From: Jaaginema sp046541115
GTDB taxonomy: Bacteria > Cyanobacteriota > Cyanobacteriia > Cyanobacteriales > Spirulinaceae
Length of the DNA: 15,545 nucleotides
Assembly (NCBI GenBank): GCA_046541115.1
Contig: JBKHDX010000101.1
Span: 1 to 15,545 of the forward strand
Reading direction: 5' to 3'
The notes below the pieces were generated by a model that was given only the letters and a program-made list of their open reading frames with translations, was not told the DNA's origin and made no database searches. Both the position numbers and the translations under genes were made by a program. Below, piece after piece: positions 13,042 through 15,545 of the stretch. Within the stretch, counting starts at the first letter, position 1. Every line of letters starts with the position of its first letter.

Positions 13042-14475
13042 TTATCCGAATTGCAGGGCCATAAAGACAAATCTTGCCACGAAAATAACCGCCAAAATCC
13101 AAGTGACAATGGGAACATCCTGGGGTTTTCCGGCAAAGGTTTTCATCAAAGGATAGGTAATCAAGCCCAGTGCTAAACCTTCAGCAATGGAAAAACCAAA
13201 GGGAATAAAAAAGATGGTCAAAAAGGCGGGTAGGGCTTCGGTAATGTCTTGCCAGCGAATGGTCGAAATGCTGGCCATCATAAACACCCCCACGATTAAT
13301 AACGCTGGAGCCGTGGCAAAACCGGGAATTGCGGCGAAAATCGGCGTAAAAATCAAAGAAACCAGAAATAATGCCGCCACCACTAAAGCGGTAAAACCCG
13401 TCCGTCCTCCTTCAGCCACACCCGCCGCCGATTCGACAAAGGTGGTCACACTGGATGTTCCCAGAATTGCCCCGGTGGTAGTCGCGATCGCGTCAGCACT
13501 CAAGGCTCTATTCGCTTTTGGTAACTCGCCGTTTTCGTCAATATACCCCGCTTGCGTCCCCACCCCGGCCAAAGTACCGATAGTGTCGAACATATCCACA
13601 AACAAAAACACAAACAACACGGCGATAAAATCCCAAAGATTACCCGCCGTTAAATTCGTGAGTCCGGTGAAAGCAGCCCCGAATAAATGAGTTGGTGCAG
13701 CAGGAATGGACACAATGCCTTCTGGGGGCGCGGCAATGCCAAATACCCAACCGAGTAAAGCGGTTCCCACAATGCCCCACAGCAACGCCCCACGAATGCG
13801 ACGAGCGAGAAAGAAAGCGGTGAGGAGAATCCCCACAATTGCCATCATGGTTTGAGGTTGGGCAACGTTGCCAAAGCTGATAAAGGTGGCTTCATTGGGA
13901 ACAATCAACCCCGCCCCGCCAATTTCGGGATTTCCTTTTAAGCCAATAAAGGCCAAAAATAAGCCAATCCCTACGGTTGTTGCGGCTTTAATCGACGTGG
14001 GAATCGCAGTGATGAGATGGCGACGAATATCCGTGAGGGTCAGGGCAATGAATACCAACCCCTCGACGAAAACGCAAGCTAACGCTACTCTCCAGTCGAT
14101 GCCCAGCCCTAAAACCACCGTATAGGCAAAAAAGGCATTAATCCCCATTCCGGGGGCGAGGGCGAAAGGATAGTTAGCCAGCAACGCCATCGCCAAGGTG
14201 CCAATGACGGCGGAAACGGCAGTAGCAACGACTAACTCGGTGAATAAGTCGCCAGATTCGGTCAAAAAGATGGCATCGGACAAAATCAACGGATTAACCA
14301 CCAAAATATAAGCCATGGTCATGAAAGTGGCGACCCCGGCTAAGGTTTCGGTGCGGAAATTGGTGCGATTTTCGGCAAAATCAAAATAATCGGCCACTTT
14401 CCCCAAAAACCCATCCGGTTGCGGGGATGGGGGCTTTTGACCCGCCATGTCAAGTTGATTTTCTTCTACTGTCAT
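13042..14475 (-). CDS. NCS2 family (AzgA/GhxP-type) purine permease
   Basis: A 477-residue inner-membrane proton symporter, probably for guanine, hypoxanthine or adenine. A polar N-terminus (1-40) is followed by about a dozen or more hydrophobic segments. Family motifs of the COG2252 branch are LAGVATFMTMAYILVVNP (45-62), APGMGINAFFAY (107-118), FVDMFDTIGTLAGVG (292-306), and TTFVESAAGVAEGGRTGF (344-361). These distinguish it from the UraA/xanthine-uric acid branch. The ATG at 14475 has a purine-rich Shine-Dalgarno (AGGAAGGAAA) upstream. The porin gene starts 108 bp downstream on the same strand, so read-through from permease to porin is possible; no strong terminator is seen between them. 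The exact purine specificity cannot be told from sequence. Confidence 0.93.
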   Translation of the reverse strand: MTVEENQLDMAGQKPPSPQPDGFLGKVADYFDFAENRTNFRTETLAGVATFMTMAYILVVNPLILSDAIFLTESGDLFTELVVATAVSAVIGTLAMALLANYPFALAPGMGINAFFAYTVVLGLGIDWRVALACVFVEGLVFIALTLTDIRRHLITAIPTSIKAATTVGIGLFLAFIGLKGNPEIGGAGLIVPNEATFISFGNVAQPQTMMAIVGILLTAFFLARRIRGALLWGIVGTALLGWVFGIAAPPEGIVSIPAAPTHLFGAAFTGLTNLTAGNLWDFIAVLFVFLFVDMFDTIGTLAGVGTQAGYIDENGELPKANRALSADAIATTTGAILGTSSVTTFVESAAGVAEGGRTGFTALVVAALFLVSLIFTPIFAAIPGFATAPALLIVGVFMMASISTIRWQDITEALPAFLTIFFIPFGFSIAEGLALGLITYPLMKTFAGKPQDVPIVTWILAVIFVARFVFMALQFG

Positions 14476-14621
14476 CGACTTTCCTTCCTAACAATTGGGC
14501 GCTATTATCCTGTTTTCGCTTGTCTCGATCTGTTCGTGACGATCTAAAAGTAGCGCGATCGCGCCTCCCGGTGTACCGATATAATCGAAAATCGTACATT
14601 TAACTTAAAAAGCGCGATCGC

Positions 14622-15515
14622 ATGGCACTGGTTCTCACCACCGTGAATATGAAAGGCGGTGTCGGTAAAACAACCCTTACCGTCAACCTCGCAGCTTGTT
14701 TAGCCAAAAATCACGGCAAACGAGTTTTAATTTTAGATTTAGATTCTCAAATTAGCGCTACCCTCAGCGTCATCGCTCCCCACGACTTCGCTAAAATTCG
14801 CAAAAAGCGTCAAACCATCAGTTATTTAATTGATAAAATCATTCGCCCTTATATCAATCGCAAATACGCCACGCCGGACTTTATTGTGCCATCGGTTTGT
14901 GATGTCCCTGGCTTAGATTTATTACCCGGTGATATCGAACTTTACGACGAATATGTTATTTCTGAAACCCTGCACAAACAAACCGCCAATCAAGAAGACC
15001 TCAACTTTAGTCAAGTTTGGCAAGACTTTGAAGGCACGCTCATTCCTAATATTATCGAACCCGTTTTAGACGATTACGACTATATCTTGATGGATTGTGC
15101 GCCCGGTTATAATCTTTTAACCCGCAGTGGTATTGTGGCCAGCGATTTTTACCTCTTACCCGCCCGTCCCGAACCCCTTTCTTTAGTTGGGATTCAACTG
15201 CTAGAACGGCGCATTGCTAAACTGAAAAAAATTCATGCCCCGGATATTGATCTCAACTTACTCGGTATTGTTTTTATTCTTTCTGGAGGCTTATTCAGCA
15301 GTCGCTATTATCAACAAGTGATTCAACGAGTCGAACAAGATTTTGATAAAAGTCAAGTTTTTGAAAATCGCATTCCGATGGATGTGAATGTCGCTAAAGC
15401 GGTGGATATGTTTACCCCTGTGGTGGTTTCGGCGGCAAATTCTCCGGGGTCAAAAGCATTTTCTAAGTTGACTGAAGAATTTTTACAAAAAGTCGCTGCA
15501 ATTAAGGGCAGTTAA
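14622..15515 (+). CDS. ParA family ATPase (orphan)
   Basis: A 297-residue cytosolic ATPase of the ParA/MinD class. The deviant Walker A is intact, KGGVGKTT (11-18), with signature Lys11, and is followed by VLILDLDSQISAT (35-47), the switch I-type segment. Walker B lies at YDYILMDCAPG (152-162). Such ATPases position DNA, chemoreceptors or other cargo using the nucleoid, with a partner protein that stimulates ATP hydrolysis. No ParB or other partner lies in the window, though only 30 bp remain downstream. The intact signature Lys argues against McdA (carboxysome positioning), whose cyanobacterial form lacks it. Residues 55-85 are unusually basic (KIRKKRQ, INRKY). A HIP1 copy (14614-14621) directly abuts the ATG, in place of any Shine-Dalgarno. 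There is no HIP1 in the gene itself. Confidence 0.9.
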   Translation: MALVLTTVNMKGGVGKTTLTVNLAACLAKNHGKRVLILDLDSQISATLSVIAPHDFAKIRKKRQTISYLIDKIIRPYINRKYATPDFIVPSVCDVPGLDLLPGDIELYDEYVISETLHKQTANQEDLNFSQVWQDFEGTLIPNIIEPVLDDYDYILMDCAPGYNLLTRSGIVASDFYLLPARPEPLSLVGIQLLERRIAKLKKIHAPDIDLNLLGIVFILSGGLFSSRYYQQVIQRVEQDFDKSQVFENRIPMDVNVAKAVDMFTPVVVSAANSPGSKAFSKLTEEFLQKVAAIKGS

Positions 15516-15533
15516 GTTAAAACATGATTTTAC

Positions 15534-15545
15534 TGTAGGTTGGGT
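15534..15545 (+). repeat. Possible start of another GTAGG-type intergenic repeat, cut by the window edge
   Basis: TGTAGGTTGGGT begins 18 bp after the parA-like stop. It resembles the left arm of a common cyanobacterial palindrome family, but the partner arm lies outside the window. Confidence 0.3.

Noticed and set aside
13187..13690. 167-codon open frame on the plus strand opposite the purine permease
   Set aside because: Lys/Ala/Val/Pro-rich shadow of a membrane-protein gene, as expected from hydrophobic codons read backwards.

Overview
The window is chromosomal DNA from a cyanobacterium. The strongest sign is the octamer GCGATCGC (HIP1), of which I count about 29 copies by eye, against less than one expected by chance in 15.5 kb. 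Other signs are an SLH-domain outer-membrane porin of the cyanobacterial type, a CRY-DASH cryptochrome, an Rpn-like PD-(D/E)XK gene of the kind common in cyanobacteria, heptanucleotide tandem repeats (STRR-like), and many short intergenic palindromes. The exact genus cannot be read from the sequence.

Layout, left to right. Positions 1-164 hold the start of a minus-strand membrane protein cut by the window edge. Then comes mfd (428-3889, minus), with a long hairpin terminator just after its stop. An STRR tract (3939-4040) separates mfd from a small coiled-coil protein gene (4066-4500, minus). The 558 bp after that hold no gene but are full of repeats: a GGGCATTGCCC palindrome, two copies of a structured interspersed repeat (one inside a MITE-like inverted-repeat element), and the terminator of ahcY. 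Next on the minus strand are ahcY (5059-6336), a DUF389 membrane protein (6437-7612) and a GatB/YqeY-domain protein (7625-8083). The last two are 12 bp apart and probably cotranscribed. On the plus strand follow a CRY-DASH gene (8280-9755), a small four-cysteine protein (9845-10048), a second MITE-like element with a third copy of the structured repeat, a hairpin terminator, and an Rpn-like PD-(D/E)XK gene (10271-11173). This converges on a minus-strand pair: a purine permease (13042-14475) and, downstream of it, an SLH/OprB porin (11233-12933). Divergent from the permease is an orphan ParA-type ATPase (14622-15515, plus), whose start codon directly abuts a HIP1 site.

The genes are mostly housekeeping: transcription-coupled repair (mfd), methyl-cycle recycling (ahcY), blue-light flavoprotein/ssDNA repair (CRY-DASH), purine uptake and outer-membrane permeability. 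They do not form one pathway. mfd and CRY-DASH share a UV theme but are 4.4 kb apart and on opposite strands.

I see no convincing new multi-gene system. The points most worth following are: (a) a run of ten C residues in the porin coding strand, a possible slippage site; (b) a hairpin in the porin leader that reaches into its Shine-Dalgarno; (c) an interspersed repeat whose three copies show an apparent compensatory base-pair change; and (d) the small CX3CX3CX5C protein downstream of CRY-DASH.
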